Origin: Lysinibacillus sp. FSL M8-0337
GTDB taxonomy: Bacteria > Bacillota > Bacilli > Bacillales_A > Planococcaceae
NCBI RefSeq assembly: GCF_038593855.1
Contig: NZ_CP151996.1
Coordinates: forward strand, 744,001 to 808,000
Length of the DNA stretch: 64,000 nt
Direction: 5' to 3'
Shown: positions 53,711-63,472 of the stretch, piece by piece
Position numbering within the stretch: the first letter of the stretch is position 1
How the letters are laid out: every line of letters starts with the position of its first letter
Notes under the pieces: model-generated
Told to the model about the DNA's origin: nothing
Database searches by the model: none
Seen by the model: the letters and a program-made list of their open reading frames with translations, nothing else
Position numbers and translations under genes: made by a program

Positions 53711-53782
53711 GCATTTTTCGAACAGATTTTTAAAAAATGTTATACTCTTTAGTAGAACCTAGTAAAAAAGGAGGATAGTAAA

Positions 53783-54103
53783 TTGAATCAAAAAAACATG
53801 TGTCCGCGATTTGAAAAAGCGCTTATGCTATTGAACCATCGTTGGAATACGTTACTTATTTATCAGTTACTTGATGGTCCACAGCGATATTCCACCATTA
53901 AAAATCAGTTGAGTATTAGCAGTCGTGTGTTAACAGAGCGATTAAAGGAGTTAGAAAGCGAGGAAATCGTGTTGCGTACCGTAATTCCATCTACTCCAGT
54001 CGTTATTGAATATGAACTTACAGAAAAAGGATATGCAATTACTCCTGTGCTAAAAGCTATTGAAGAATGGTCTAGTAAATGGATAACGATTGCTGAGGAA
54101 TGA
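53783..54103 (+). CDS. HxlR-family redox regulator (YodB/CatR-like)
   Basis: The 106-residue product starts at TTG behind AAGGAGG. It is a compact HxlR winged helix: LLNHRWNTLLIYQLLDGPQR, SISSRVLTERLKELESEEIV and YELTEKGYAITPVL. Cys7 in NMCPRFEKAL occupies the position of the quinone/diamide-sensing Cys6 of B. subtilis YodB and CatR. It diverges from a DoxX gene. It is expected to repress both genes until the Cys is oxidised or alkylated. A perfect 13-bp terminator (54108-54141) follows. Confidence 0.85.
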   Translation: MNQKNMCPRFEKALMLLNHRWNTLLIYQLLDGPQRYSTIKNQLSISSRVLTERLKELESEEIVLRTVIPSTPVVIEYELTEKGYAITPVLKAIEEWSSKWITIAEE

Positions 54104-54107
54104 TAAG

Positions 54108-54144
54108 AAAGATATTCAAGCGAGGGGTCTTGAATATCTTTTTT
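54108..54144 (+). terminator. Terminator after the HxlR gene
   Basis: A perfect 13-bp stem AAAGATATTCAAG / CTTGAATATCTTT with an 8-base loop and TTTT. Confidence 0.93.
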
Positions 54145-54313
54145 ATTTTTGACCAATGGAGGTAAGGGGAGAACCAATCTAAGGCCAATTGGCAGTTATG
54201 TTTCACTAGAATTACTGATATATTGTAAATAATATTAATTTTCTTTTAAAAAAGGTATTTTTTATTATAGAGAGAAATTAATTGATTATTATAGAGATTG
54301 GAGGGAGGGTTTT

Positions 54314-55636
54314 ATGAAGAAGGGGACAACGATAGACGTACAACATCGAAATCAGTTAGCCATATATTTATCTTTGCCAATACTATCATGGGCATTTTAC
54401 GATTTTGCTAATACGATATTTTCGTCAAATATTAATACAATATTTTTTCCATTTTATATGGATGAAGCTTTAGGTACGAATGAGGTAATGCAACAGGTAG
54501 CAAGTACATTTATTTCGTATGCCAATGCTATAGCCAGTTTTTTCTTAGTAGTCTTTTCACCACTTTTTGGTGTTTGGATTGACCAAACTGGCTATAAAAA
54601 GAGATTTATAGTTTGGTTTGCATCAATATCTATTCTATTTACCTTTATGATGGGGATTTTTGCAAATTTACAGACGACAATCAATTACTCAGGTGTACCT
54701 CTTAGCTTATTTTTAGTTGTTGCAAGTTTTGTGATAGCGAAGTTTTTCTTTAATTCGAGTCTCGTATTCTATGATTCGATGATGAGTGATTTAGGAACAA
54801 AAGAAGAAATGCCTCTTATTTCCGGTTATGGTGTAGCAATTGGTTATTTAGGCACACTTTTTGGATTGCTTGTTTATTTATATGTAGGAAGCAGTGATTT
54901 CCATCGCGCTTTTATACCAACAGCGATTTTGTATTTATTATTTTCATTGCCTTTATTTTTCATTAATAAAGATACACCAATACCGAAAGAGCAGCGGAAG
55001 ACGACTCATTTTTTGGAAGGCTATAAGGAAATTATTAGTACATTTAAGGATATGAAGCAGTATAAGGCAATCTTTACTTTTATGATTGCATACTTTTTTT
55101 TAAATGACGCGATTGCCACGACAATTGCGATGATGGCCGTTTATGCCACAACCATTGTCGGGTTTACTTCAGGTCAATTTATCATCCTATATTTAGTATC
55201 CACCGTATCGACAATTATTGGCTCACTCGCATTTGGCTATATTACAAAAGCAATTGGAGCGAAGAAAGCGATTACCATTGTTGCTGTAATTATGATAATC
55301 GCTTTAACATTTGCTGTCTTTGCAACCGAGCAATGGATGTTTTGGATTGCAGGTAGTATGTTTGGTATTTCACTAGGTTCGATGTGGGTGACATCCAGAA
55401 CATATATTATTGCGCTATCCCCAGATAACAAGAGAGGCCAGTTCTTTGGCTTATTTGCTTTTTCTGGAAAAGTCTCGTCAATAATAGGTCCAGCAGTTTA
55501 TGGAACGGTCACATTATGGATGAAGGATTATGGTACTTTAGCAAGTCGAGTAGCATTATCAACATTAATATTAATGACGGTACTTGGTCTATTGGTGCAT
55601 CTAAAAGTTAATGATAAAAATGGAAATACCAAGTAG
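54314..55636 (+). CDS. MFS transporter, UMF1/Atg22-like family
   Basis: The 440-residue protein has 12 predicted helices. PILSWAFYDFANTIFSSNIN near the N terminus and FGVWIDQTGYKKR between helices 2 and 3 are typical of the UMF1 family. GGAGGGAGG precedes the ATG. In yeast, Atg22 exports amino acids from the vacuole; bacterial members are unassigned. It is separated from cheV by a 9-bp inverted repeat (55640-55663). Confidence 0.85.
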   Translation: MKKGTTIDVQHRNQLAIYLSLPILSWAFYDFANTIFSSNINTIFFPFYMDEALGTNEVMQQVASTFISYANAIASFFLVVFSPLFGVWIDQTGYKKRFIVWFASISILFTFMMGIFANLQTTINYSGVPLSLFLVVASFVIAKFFFNSSLVFYDSMMSDLGTKEEMPLISGYGVAIGYLGTLFGLLVYLYVGSSDFHRAFIPTAILYLLFSLPLFFINKDTPIPKEQRKTTHFLEGYKEIISTFKDMKQYKAIFTFMIAYFFLNDAIATTIAMMAVYATTIVGFTSGQFIILYLVSTVSTIIGSLAFGYITKAIGAKKAITIVAVIMIIALTFAVFATEQWMFWIAGSMFGISLGSMWVTSRTYIIALSPDNKRGQFFGLFAFSGKVSSIIGPAVYGTVTLWMKDYGTLASRVALSTLILMTVLGLLVHLKVNDKNGNTK

Positions 55637-55705
55637 GAGAATTGTATCGCCTATGATACAATTGAATTATAAATTGATGTTGAAATAGAAAGGAGCGGGG
55701 TTGCT

Positions 55706-56608
55706 TTGGAACATAAGGGCATATTATTAGAAAGTGGCACAAATGAGCTAGAAATCGTTGAATTTGAAGTAGCTAACAATAAATTTGGTATTAATGTTAT
55801 TAAAGTAAAAGAGATTATTCAACCTATTCCAGTAACATTTATTCCACACGCGCACCCGCATGTAGAGGGAATTATTCAATTAAGAGGCGAGGTATTACCG
55901 GTAGTAGATATGCTACGAGTACTAGGAATACAAAGCGCAGAACGTAATCCGCAACAAAAATATATTGTTGCTGAGTTTAATAAACAACGAGTTGTTTTCC
56001 ATGTCGATAATGTGACACAAATTCACCGTATTTCATGGGATCAAATCGAAAAGCCTTCTGATATGTATCAGGGTGGGACTTCACAAGTAATCGGTGTTAT
56101 TAAGCAAAATGAGCAAATGATTTTATTGCTAGATTTTGAGAAAATCATGGTTGATATTAACCCTGAATCGGGTATTAATGTAGAGTCCGTGAAAAAGCTT
56201 GGTAAACGTGAACGTTCTGAAAAACGCATTTTAATTGCTGAAGATTCACCATTATTACGTAAATTATTATTTGATACGATGAAGGAAGCCGGTTATGAGA
56301 ATGTAGAGTTCTTTGAAAATGGTCGTGATGCTTATGAATATTTAGAATCATTAGCGAAAAGTGGCAATAATGTTACAGAGCACATTCAATTAGTTGTAAC
56401 TGATATTGAAATGCCACAAATGGATGGTCATCATCTTACACGAAAAATTAAAGAGCATCCTGATTTACAAAAGTTGCCGGTCATTATTTTCTCTAGTTTA
56501 ATTACTGATGATCTTCGCCATAAAGGTGATCAAGTAGGTGCTGAGGACCAAATTAGTAAGCCTGAAATTGCCGAACTAATTTTACGTGTCGATCAACTTA
56601 TTTTATAA
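55706..56608 (+). CDS. cheV: Chemotaxis coupling protein CheV (CheW-REC)
   Basis: The 300-residue product starts at TTG behind AAAGGAGC. It has an N-terminal CheW domain (~15-150: FEVANNKFGINVIKVKEII, HPHVEGIIQLRGEVLPVVDM) and a C-terminal receiver (~172-300) with LIAEDSPLLRKLL, acceptor Asp in VVTDIEMPQMDGH and the Lys in QISKPEIAE. It couples chemoreceptors to CheA and, when phosphorylated, aids adaptation. The organism is therefore probably motile. It is monocistronic, with a terminator at 56670. Confidence 0.95.
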   Translation: MEHKGILLESGTNELEIVEFEVANNKFGINVIKVKEIIQPIPVTFIPHAHPHVEGIIQLRGEVLPVVDMLRVLGIQSAERNPQQKYIVAEFNKQRVVFHVDNVTQIHRISWDQIEKPSDMYQGGTSQVIGVIKQNEQMILLLDFEKIMVDINPESGINVESVKKLGKRERSEKRILIAEDSPLLRKLLFDTMKEAGYENVEFFENGRDAYEYLESLAKSGNNVTEHIQLVVTDIEMPQMDGHHLTRKIKEHPDLQKLPVIIFSSLITDDLRHKGDQVGAEDQISKPEIAELILRVDQLIL

Positions 56609-56669
56609 AGCTAGCGAAAAAGGAACTTCACAATACTAATAATTGGTATCCTGAAATATAATACAAACG

Positions 56670-56704
56670 AAAGTCGGATACCTTTTTGGTTCCGACTTTT
56701 TTTG
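56670..56704 (+). terminator. Terminator after cheV
   Basis: Stem AAGTCGGATACC / GGTTCCGACTT with one internal mismatch and TTTTTTT. Confidence 0.88.
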
Positions 56705-56771
56705 TATAATGAGGGTGCTTTTAACACAAAATAATAAGACCACCTATTGTCCTGTGAAGGAAGTGAATTAT

Positions 56772-58337
56772 TTGGATGAATTAAAAACGGCCATTATTGA
56801 TATCGGCTCGAATACAATACGATTGGTACTCTATCAGTATGATAATGAAGAAGGTCTTCGAGAGCTCGGGAATATTAAAACGGTTGCGCGTTTACGTACA
56901 TATTTGCAACCGTCAGGAGCCATGTCTGAAGAAGGTATTCGAGTACTAACAGAAACGTTGTTAACATTTAAAGCAATGCTAGATGATTTTGAAATTTTTG
57001 ATGTGAAAGCAGCTGCAACAGCGGCCATTCGTCAAGCGACGAATAGAGATCAGATTATTGCTTTAATGAAGGAGAAAACGGGCGTACAGATTGAGCTTTT
57101 ATCTGAAGAGGAAGAGGCGTATTTCGGTTATGTTGCTGTAGCCCATTCGATTGGTACTCTATCTGCTGTAACGATTGACATGGGTGGAGGTAGTACAGAA
57201 ATAACATTATTTAAAAATAAGGAACTAGTGGAATCATTTAGTTTTCCTTTTGGGACGGTGTCATTAAAGCAACGTTTCGTAAAGGGTGACATTATGAATA
57301 GTGGTGAAAAGAAAGAACTGGTTGCATTTGTTAAGGAGCAGTTCAAATCACTACCTTGGATTCAACAAGTTGGATTACCGATTATTGCAATTGGGGGCAG
57401 TGCGAGAAATATCGCGCAAGTTCATCAGCAACGACAACAATATCCTATTGCGAGTGTGCATGGCTATGAAATATCTAAAGAAGATTTAGATCAGCTTAGT
57501 GCGTTTTTAGGAAATTTAAGTTTCCAAGAACTAAAACATTTGGATGGGTTATCAACGGATCGTGCTGATATTATTGTACCCGCATTAGAAGTGTTCCGCG
57601 TACTTATGGAAATTGTAGGTAGTGAGGTCTTCCAGTTAACGAAAAAAGGTTTACGGGAAGGGCTTATCATCCATCGTATTTTACAAGAAGATGAAGATGC
57701 TTTTGACAAATACAATGTCTTTGAGGGAAACGCTAGAAAATTAGCTCGACAATATGGACGTTCAGAGGTAGAAGTTGATTATTTAATGCATTTAGCAGAT
57801 CAACTTTATCGTGGGTGTTGCCATTTGAATTATTTACAATTTGATGAAAATGATTTGCAGTTGCTAAGAAAGGCCGCAAAGATTTTTAATATTGGGGAAT
57901 ATATTGAGTTAAGCTCCGCAAGTCAACATACGTTTTACTTAATCGCCAATCAATCAATTGACGGTTTGAATCATAAAGAGCGTCTAAAATTAGCACTTTT
58001 AGCTTCATATAAAAATAAGGATTATTTTGAACGATTTGCAGCTCCCTTTATCGAATGGATGAGTCGTGAAGAATATCGTAAAATGCGCGAATTTGGCACG
58101 TTGTTAAAATTTGTCTATGCATTAAATGTTTCAAAAAGAAATATTGTACATGCGATTGAAATGCAACCTTTTGACAATTATGTTCAGCTTAACGTATACG
58201 TCAAAAAAAATGCTGCTGCTGAAAAATATCAAGCAAATCGGCATAAGAAACATCTAGAACGTGCTCTAAAGATACCAATAAAAGTAAACTTCATTGAAGA
58301 AGGGTGGAACCAAGATGACAACCGAAGTAACAAATAA
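56772..58337 (+). CDS. ppx: Exopolyphosphatase (Ppx/GppA)
   Basis: TTG 56772 is chosen because AAGGAAG ends about eight bases upstream; the ATG at 56709 overlaps the cheV terminator. The 521-residue product has the ASKHA fold: phosphate loop IDIGSNTIRLV, AAATAAIRQATN, SEEEEAYFGY and the second loop TIDMGGGSTEIT, with a C-terminal HD-like helical domain. It cuts phosphate from the ends of inorganic polyphosphate, and may act on pppGpp. It overlaps ppk by 23 bases (58315-58337), so synthesis and breakdown genes are translationally linked. Confidence 0.9.
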   Translation: MDELKTAIIDIGSNTIRLVLYQYDNEEGLRELGNIKTVARLRTYLQPSGAMSEEGIRVLTETLLTFKAMLDDFEIFDVKAAATAAIRQATNRDQIIALMKEKTGVQIELLSEEEEAYFGYVAVAHSIGTLSAVTIDMGGGSTEITLFKNKELVESFSFPFGTVSLKQRFVKGDIMNSGEKKELVAFVKEQFKSLPWIQQVGLPIIAIGGSARNIAQVHQQRQQYPIASVHGYEISKEDLDQLSAFLGNLSFQELKHLDGLSTDRADIIVPALEVFRVLMEIVGSEVFQLTKKGLREGLIIHRILQEDEDAFDKYNVFEGNARKLARQYGRSEVEVDYLMHLADQLYRGCCHLNYLQFDENDLQLLRKAAKIFNIGEYIELSSASQHTFYLIANQSIDGLNHKERLKLALLASYKNKDYFERFAAPFIEWMSREEYRKMREFGTLLKFVYALNVSKRNIVHAIEMQPFDNYVQLNVYVKKNAAAEKYQANRHKKHLERALKIPIKVNFIEEGWNQDDNRSNK

Positions 58338-60471
58338 TCGATTACATGAAGAAGAATTTTCAGAACCACATAGCCGACTGCTCGAGGAAATAGCAAAGCC
58401 CCAATATTATAATAACCGCGAACTAAGCTGGTTAGCGTTTAATGAGCGTGTCTTAGAAGAAGCAGAGGATATCAATAATCCTCTGCTAGAACGTCTGAAG
58501 TTTTTGGCGATTTTTAGCTCCAATTTAGATGAATTTTTCATGGTGCGTGTGGCAGGACTTCAGGACCAAGTGCGTGCAGGGTTCCATAAGGCTGAGAATA
58601 AGTCAGGCTTAACACCGAAAGAGCAATTAGCGAAAATTGCTGAACGTACGCAAGCTTTAGTGCGCAGACAAACAGAAGTATATCGTCACTTAATCTACGA
58701 TTTACTACCACAGCACAATGTACATATTGCAGACATGAAAGATTTAAATAGTACGCAAAAGGCGTTTATCAATGAAATGTTTGCTGAAACTATTTTCCCA
58801 GTTTTAACACCTGTAGCAGTAGATGCTTATCGACCATTTCCAACCTTGCTTGGTAAAACTTTAAATATACTTGTTCTATTGGAACAAGATGAGACAGATT
58901 TAGAAAGCCGTGAAAAGGTTGCCATAGTGCAAGTACCATCTGTTTTGGATCGCTATATTAAAGTGCCTTCTGCTGAGGGCGAGACAGTGATTGTTCTACT
59001 TGAAGATGTTATTGTCGCTCATATCGAAAAGCTTTTCTATGGCTACAGTGTGAAATCGGCACAGGCTTTCCGTCTAACACGTAATGCAGATTTAACGATT
59101 CATGAGGAAGGTGCCCGTGATTTACTGGTAGAAATTGAGAAAGAGCTTAAAAAACGTAAATGGGGTGTCGGCAGCCGTCTAGAAGTACGTGTAGGGGAAA
59201 TGAATGATGAGGTACTTGCATACTTACTAGAAGAATTTGAAATCGAAGAGACAGATGTTTTTCATATCGACGGTCCGCTCGATTTAACCTTTATGTTCTC
59301 ATTTGTAAAAGGTATAGCTGTTGGACGGGAGCATTTAGAGTACGAAAGCTTTATTCCACAGCCACCATTAGATTTACAGTCAGATGAAAATATTTTTGAG
59401 AAAGCATTGCAACAAGACATTTTTTTCCATCATCCATATGAGTCATTTGCACCGATAGTGGACTTTATTTCAGAGGCTGCGGTGAATCCAAATGTACTTG
59501 CTATCAAGCAAACCTTATATCGAGTTAGTGGGAATTCTCCAATAATACAAGCATTAAAACTCGCAGCTGAAAACGGTAAACAAGTGACTGTTTTAGTAGA
59601 GTTAAAAGCGCGTTTTGATGAAGAAAATAATGTGCATTGGGCAAAACAACTAGAACAAGCAGGTTGTCTTGTTATTTATGGTATGAATAATTTAAAAACG
59701 CATTCCAAAATAACATTAGTTGTAAGTCGTCGTAATGGCAAGATTGAACGTTTTGTTCATCTTGGAACAGGAAATTATAACGATGCAACTGCAAAAATTT
59801 ATACAGATATGGGCATCATAACATCAGACAAGGAATTTGGAATTGATGCCACGAACTTTTTTAATTATTTAAGCGGCTATACGGAAAAACCTACATTTAA
59901 TCATTTAGTCGTCGCACCATTTGATATTCGCGATGAATTTATCCGTTTAATGGATGAGGAAATAAGCTGTCATAAGAAATACGGAAATGGATTTATTCGT
60001 GCCAAAATGAATTCATTGACGGATAAGGATTTAATGATGAAGCTTTACGAAGCATCTATTGCTGGTGTAAAAGTCGAGCTTATTATACGGGGAATTTGCT
60101 GCATACGCCCAGGTATTCCAGGCATTAGCGAAAATATAACCGTTACAAGTATTGTTGGCAGATTCCTTGAACATTCACGCATCTATTGGTTCCATCATAA
60201 TGGTGAGAATAAGGTGTACTTATCCTCAGCAGATATGATGACCCGTAATATGATTAAAAGAGTTGAAATTCTTTTCCCTGTCTATTCAATTGAAGCAAAA
60301 GCTCGTATTATGGATATTATGAACAAACAACTTGAGGATACAGCAAAGGCTCGTATCCAAGATTCCAATGGGAAATATCATTACAAAGAATTTGATCGCA
60401 GCGAAGACCCTATTAATAGTCAGGAAATTTTCTTAAAGGATGCTCTAAAGCCTACGCTAGATGAGGAATAA
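58315..60471 (+). CDS. ppk: Polyphosphate kinase (PPK1)
   Basis: ATG 58315 gives 718 residues, close to the family length of about 690-720. N-terminal NRELSWLAFNERVLEEAED (first helical domain), the middle catalytic part with His463 (NNLKTHSKITLV), the phosphohistidine, and RFVHLGTGNYN and IRGICCIRPG follow. It polymerises the gamma phosphate of ATP into polyphosphate. The overlap with ppx gives an operon that can tune polyphosphate. A GGDEF/EAL gene follows after 53 bases. Confidence 0.95.
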   Translation: MTTEVTNNRLHEEEFSEPHSRLLEEIAKPQYYNNRELSWLAFNERVLEEAEDINNPLLERLKFLAIFSSNLDEFFMVRVAGLQDQVRAGFHKAENKSGLTPKEQLAKIAERTQALVRRQTEVYRHLIYDLLPQHNVHIADMKDLNSTQKAFINEMFAETIFPVLTPVAVDAYRPFPTLLGKTLNILVLLEQDETDLESREKVAIVQVPSVLDRYIKVPSAEGETVIVLLEDVIVAHIEKLFYGYSVKSAQAFRLTRNADLTIHEEGARDLLVEIEKELKKRKWGVGSRLEVRVGEMNDEVLAYLLEEFEIEETDVFHIDGPLDLTFMFSFVKGIAVGREHLEYESFIPQPPLDLQSDENIFEKALQQDIFFHHPYESFAPIVDFISEAAVNPNVLAIKQTLYRVSGNSPIIQALKLAAENGKQVTVLVELKARFDEENNVHWAKQLEQAGCLVIYGMNNLKTHSKITLVVSRRNGKIERFVHLGTGNYNDATAKIYTDMGIITSDKEFGIDATNFFNYLSGYTEKPTFNHLVVAPFDIRDEFIRLMDEEISCHKKYGNGFIRAKMNSLTDKDLMMKLYEASIAGVKVELIIRGICCIRPGIPGISENITVTSIVGRFLEHSRIYWFHHNGENKVYLSSADMMTRNMIKRVEILFPVYSIEAKARIMDIMNKQLEDTAKARIQDSNGKYHYKEFDRSEDPINSQEIFLKDALKPTLDEE

Positions 60472-60524
60472 ATAATAAGCGTCTTAGACGACTAGAGTAA
60501 ACACGCTACCTAGAGAGGGATATA

Positions 60525-62537
60525 ATGAAAAAATATAGAAAGAATGTAGCGCAATTCACAAACTATCGACAGTTGGCACTGCTTAATCCGTTCGATGCAG
60601 TAGTATGCTTAAAACAAGCTGATGATGGGGATTTTGAAATCGTTTATTATAACGACAAACTACCATTAGCTATAGCGTTGCAGGATGAGAAAGCAACGAC
60701 AGCAAAGCAATTTTTTAACAAGCAATGTTGGCAACAATTATGGAAGATCATACAACAGGAATTTAACATTGCTCGTAAGGTTGCGCTTTATTCAGAGACT
60801 GAGCAAATGCAAAAATCGTTTGCCGTAAGTGTACAGCAAATAGAGTCATCTATAATAGCTGTTATTTTACGTGAGGAACAGCGTGATACGAAGCCTTATT
60901 TGCAATTTGTTGAACAACATGTATGTCCAATAGTAACGACTGATTTACAAGGTCGTATTGTTCATCAAAATGTTACCGCTACGTCTTTATTGTCGAGAGA
61001 ACATCACAGCCTTATAGGACTTGATATTTTTTCATTATTAGAGTGTAACTATGTAAACGAAGTCCAATTATTATTTGCTAAAACGATTGAAGGCGCTACA
61101 TTGGATATGCCAAAATGTTTATTCAAGGGTAACCTACTAAGTAATGAACCATTTTATTTGCGTACACATCCAACATATTTTAATGGTGAAATAATTGGGG
61201 TACATTTTTTCGTTAGAGACGCGAACTTATTTAAGAGTTATCATGATTCCTTTTACTATTTAGCCTTAACGGATGAATTGACGGGTATTTGGAATCGAAA
61301 AGCGATAAAAGAGCATTGGCTACAACATTTGAATGATAAGAAAAGTGAACATCAGCAAGCAACCATTATTTTAGTCGATATTGATCGCTTTAAAAAATTT
61401 AATGAGTCCCTTGGTGAAAGTAAGGGTGACGAACTTATGCGAATGTTTTGTCATAGGCTTCGTGAACTTTGTTACGCGCAATGTGCGCTCTATCGCTATA
61501 ATAGTGATGAATTTATTTTTATTTTGAAAGATGCAACTATAGACAAAATCGAGCATTTAGCGAATGCCATTTTAGATTCGCTAAAACAGCCATTTATGAT
61601 TGATGAACAGGAATATTTTATTAGTGTTTCTATTGGTATTGCTTTAAGCCCAGCAGATGGTAAGGATTTGGAGACCCTCGTAAGAAAGGCTGATCAAGCT
61701 TTATTCTCTGCTAAAGAGCACGGACGTTCACATTACCGCTATTATCGTGAAGATATGACAAATGTTTTTCCAAATGAGGCATTGATGGAGGCACATTTAA
61801 GACGTGCTATTGAATTTAATGAACTAAGTATTCATCTACAACCACAGATGAATTTAGACGATAATAGCATTAATAGCTTTGAGGCGTTATTACGATGGAA
61901 TAATCGTAAATTTGGCTTTGTATCCCCGGCACAGTTTATACCGATTGCTGAAGCAACAGGCTTAATTGTAGAAATTGGTGATTGGATTATTAATGAAGTT
62001 TGTCGCTATCAAAAAGAATGGCGTGCCAAGGGCTATCGTCCAGTAAGAATCGCCATCAATATATCGCCCAAACAATTTAGAAAAGAAAACTTTGCTCGTA
62101 AAATTAAAGCAACCTTGAAAAAATATAATGTAGCGCCACATTTAATTGAAGTGGAAATTACCGAAAGCTCTATGACGAATGTGCATGAAACATTTTCAAT
62201 CTTAACGGAGTTAAAGCAGCTAGGTGTTTATGTGTCGGTAGATGATTTTGGTACGGGTTATTCTTCACTTAGCTATTTGAAACGCTATCCCATCGATATC
62301 ATTAAAATTGACCAATCGTTTATTGCCGATATCGAAAAGGATGATAAAAATGAGGCAATAATTAAAGCCATCATTTCGATGTCTCATAATTTAGGTCTTG
62401 AAGTGATTGCAGAAGGAATAGAGGAGCCATCACAAGTAGCGTTTTTAAAGCGTCATCGCTGTCAAAAAGGACAAGGATACTTATATAATAAACCATTACC
62501 TGTTGAAACGATTGTGGCCCAATATTTTGTAGGATAA
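60525..62537 (+). CDS. PAS-GGDEF-EAL protein, probable c-di-GMP phosphodiesterase
   Basis: The 670-residue protein has an N-terminal PAS-like region (~10-230), a GGDEF domain (~240-395) whose active-site motif is degenerate (YNSDEF, D328, instead of GGDEF), and an intact EAL domain (~405-670). The EAL domain keeps E453-A-L, NISPKQF, VEITESS, VDDFGTGYSS, IKIDQSF, and AEGIEE, so it should hydrolyse c-di-GMP while the GGDEF may only bind GTP. There is no membrane segment. AGAGAGGG precedes the ATG. It follows ppk and may be co-transcribed. Confidence 0.9.
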   Translation: MKKYRKNVAQFTNYRQLALLNPFDAVVCLKQADDGDFEIVYYNDKLPLAIALQDEKATTAKQFFNKQCWQQLWKIIQQEFNIARKVALYSETEQMQKSFAVSVQQIESSIIAVILREEQRDTKPYLQFVEQHVCPIVTTDLQGRIVHQNVTATSLLSREHHSLIGLDIFSLLECNYVNEVQLLFAKTIEGATLDMPKCLFKGNLLSNEPFYLRTHPTYFNGEIIGVHFFVRDANLFKSYHDSFYYLALTDELTGIWNRKAIKEHWLQHLNDKKSEHQQATIILVDIDRFKKFNESLGESKGDELMRMFCHRLRELCYAQCALYRYNSDEFIFILKDATIDKIEHLANAILDSLKQPFMIDEQEYFISVSIGIALSPADGKDLETLVRKADQALFSAKEHGRSHYRYYREDMTNVFPNEALMEAHLRRAIEFNELSIHLQPQMNLDDNSINSFEALLRWNNRKFGFVSPAQFIPIAEATGLIVEIGDWIINEVCRYQKEWRAKGYRPVRIAINISPKQFRKENFARKIKATLKKYNVAPHLIEVEITESSMTNVHETFSILTELKQLGVYVSVDDFGTGYSSLSYLKRYPIDIIKIDQSFIADIEKDDKNEAIIKAIISMSHNLGLEVIAEGIEEPSQVAFLKRHRCQKGQGYLYNKPLPVETIVAQYFVG

Positions 62538-62604
62538 TAAAGCAAGTTATCGCGAAGCAGAGTGTTTATCGCATGGTAGAAATACTTGAGCAGAGCGGAG
62601 CGAA

Positions 62605-62688
62605 TACCCGCGAAACGGAGTGAAATACCCGCGGAGCCGAGCGAGATACCCGCGAAACGGAGTGGAATACCCGCGGAGCATAGTGAAA
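62605..62688. repeat. 21-bp-period repeat array 3 (TACCCGCGA/G, opposite orientation)
   Basis: TACCCGCG begins at 62605, 62626, 62647 and 62668, exactly 21 bp apart, and is the reverse complement of the core CGCGGGTA of arrays 1 and 2. Spacers alternate around CGGAGTG. Degenerate flanking units extend it to ~62547 and 62690. It is intergenic, after the GGDEF/EAL gene. Confidence 0.9.
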
Positions 62689-62694
62689 TAGACA

Positions 62695-62735
62695 AAAGGG
62701 CATCAAGAAATTATTTTCTTGATGCCTTTACTATT
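62695..62735. terminator. Terminator between convergent genes
   Basis: Stem AAAGGGCATCAAGAAA / TTTCTTGATGCCTTT with one bulged G and a 4-5 base loop. It serves the GGDEF/EAL gene and perhaps the convergent TetR gene. Confidence 0.85.
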
Positions 62736-62755
62736 GCTCTGGGAAGCAAATTAAC

Positions 62756-63361
62756 TTATCTCTTTAATCCGTTTAAAACAACTGTTGTAAAATGTGCCAT
62801 CTGCGCAACTAAATCAAATTCCTCGTTATGAATTAACCAATCATAAACATTGGCTCTCATGCAACGCTGTATAATTTGTTGCATCTGTACCGCTTGTAAA
62901 TCGTTAACAAACTCTCCTTGTTGAATACCCTCATCAATATAAGTGTTAATAATTTGAAAGATTTTACGCTGAGGACTAATTAAATAATGATTTTGTTCTA
63001 CTTGATTCGTCATGGCAGCCGTATATACGGTTCTCAATAAATCTTTGCCAACAACATTTGTTAAATACAACATTTGCTCCTTGTAAAGCAAAAGAATTTT
63101 CTCACTTGCTGACAATGATTGATCAATTTTTTTTTCGACAGTACTGTAAAAGCTATCAAGCTCCTCAAATTTTTCCAAAATAACATCGTATTTGGATGGG
63201 AAATGGGTATAGAAAGTGCCCTTGGACACTTTACATGCTTTCGTAATTTGTTCCACAGATACATGTTCAAATCCATGTTTATTAAATAAATCTAAAGAAG
63301 TTTTCAGTAATTTTTCTCGAGTTTCTAATGCCTTTTTTTGGCGAGTAGTTAACGAATTCAT
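62756..63361 (-). CDS. TetR/AcrR-family transcriptional regulator
   Basis: ATG 63361 with GGAGG nine bases upstream gives 201 residues; an ATG at 63367 is too close to that site. The N-terminal HTH reads ALETREKLLKTSLDLFNKHG then VSVEQITKACKVSKGTFYTHF. The C-terminal ligand domain has no known signature. It diverges from the dehydrogenase gene at 63597. A perfect 16-bp palindrome and a second related palindrome in between (63473-63499) are the expected operator. It likely controls itself and the dehydrogenase operon. Confidence 0.88.
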   Translation of the reverse strand: MNSLTTRQKKALETREKLLKTSLDLFNKHGFEHVSVEQITKACKVSKGTFYTHFPSKYDVILEKFEELDSFYSTVEKKIDQSLSASEKILLLYKEQMLYLTNVVGKDLLRTVYTAAMTNQVEQNHYLISPQRKIFQIINTYIDEGIQQGEFVNDLQAVQMQQIIQRCMRANVYDWLIHNEEFDLVAQMAHFTTVVLNGLKR

Positions 63362-63472
63362 GCCCATCTGCCTCCGTAATTAAAATATCCTATAATAATA
63401 ATTGCAACATTTATTCAGAAAATAGAAAATTTTTTGATTGACGAGTGATATTATGTTTGTTTATGATTTAAA

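Noticed and set aside
62586-62831. Plus-strand 81-codon frame rich in IPA(K/E)xSE heptads
   Set aside because: It is a shadow of repeat array 3 and overlaps a terminator and the convergent TetR gene.
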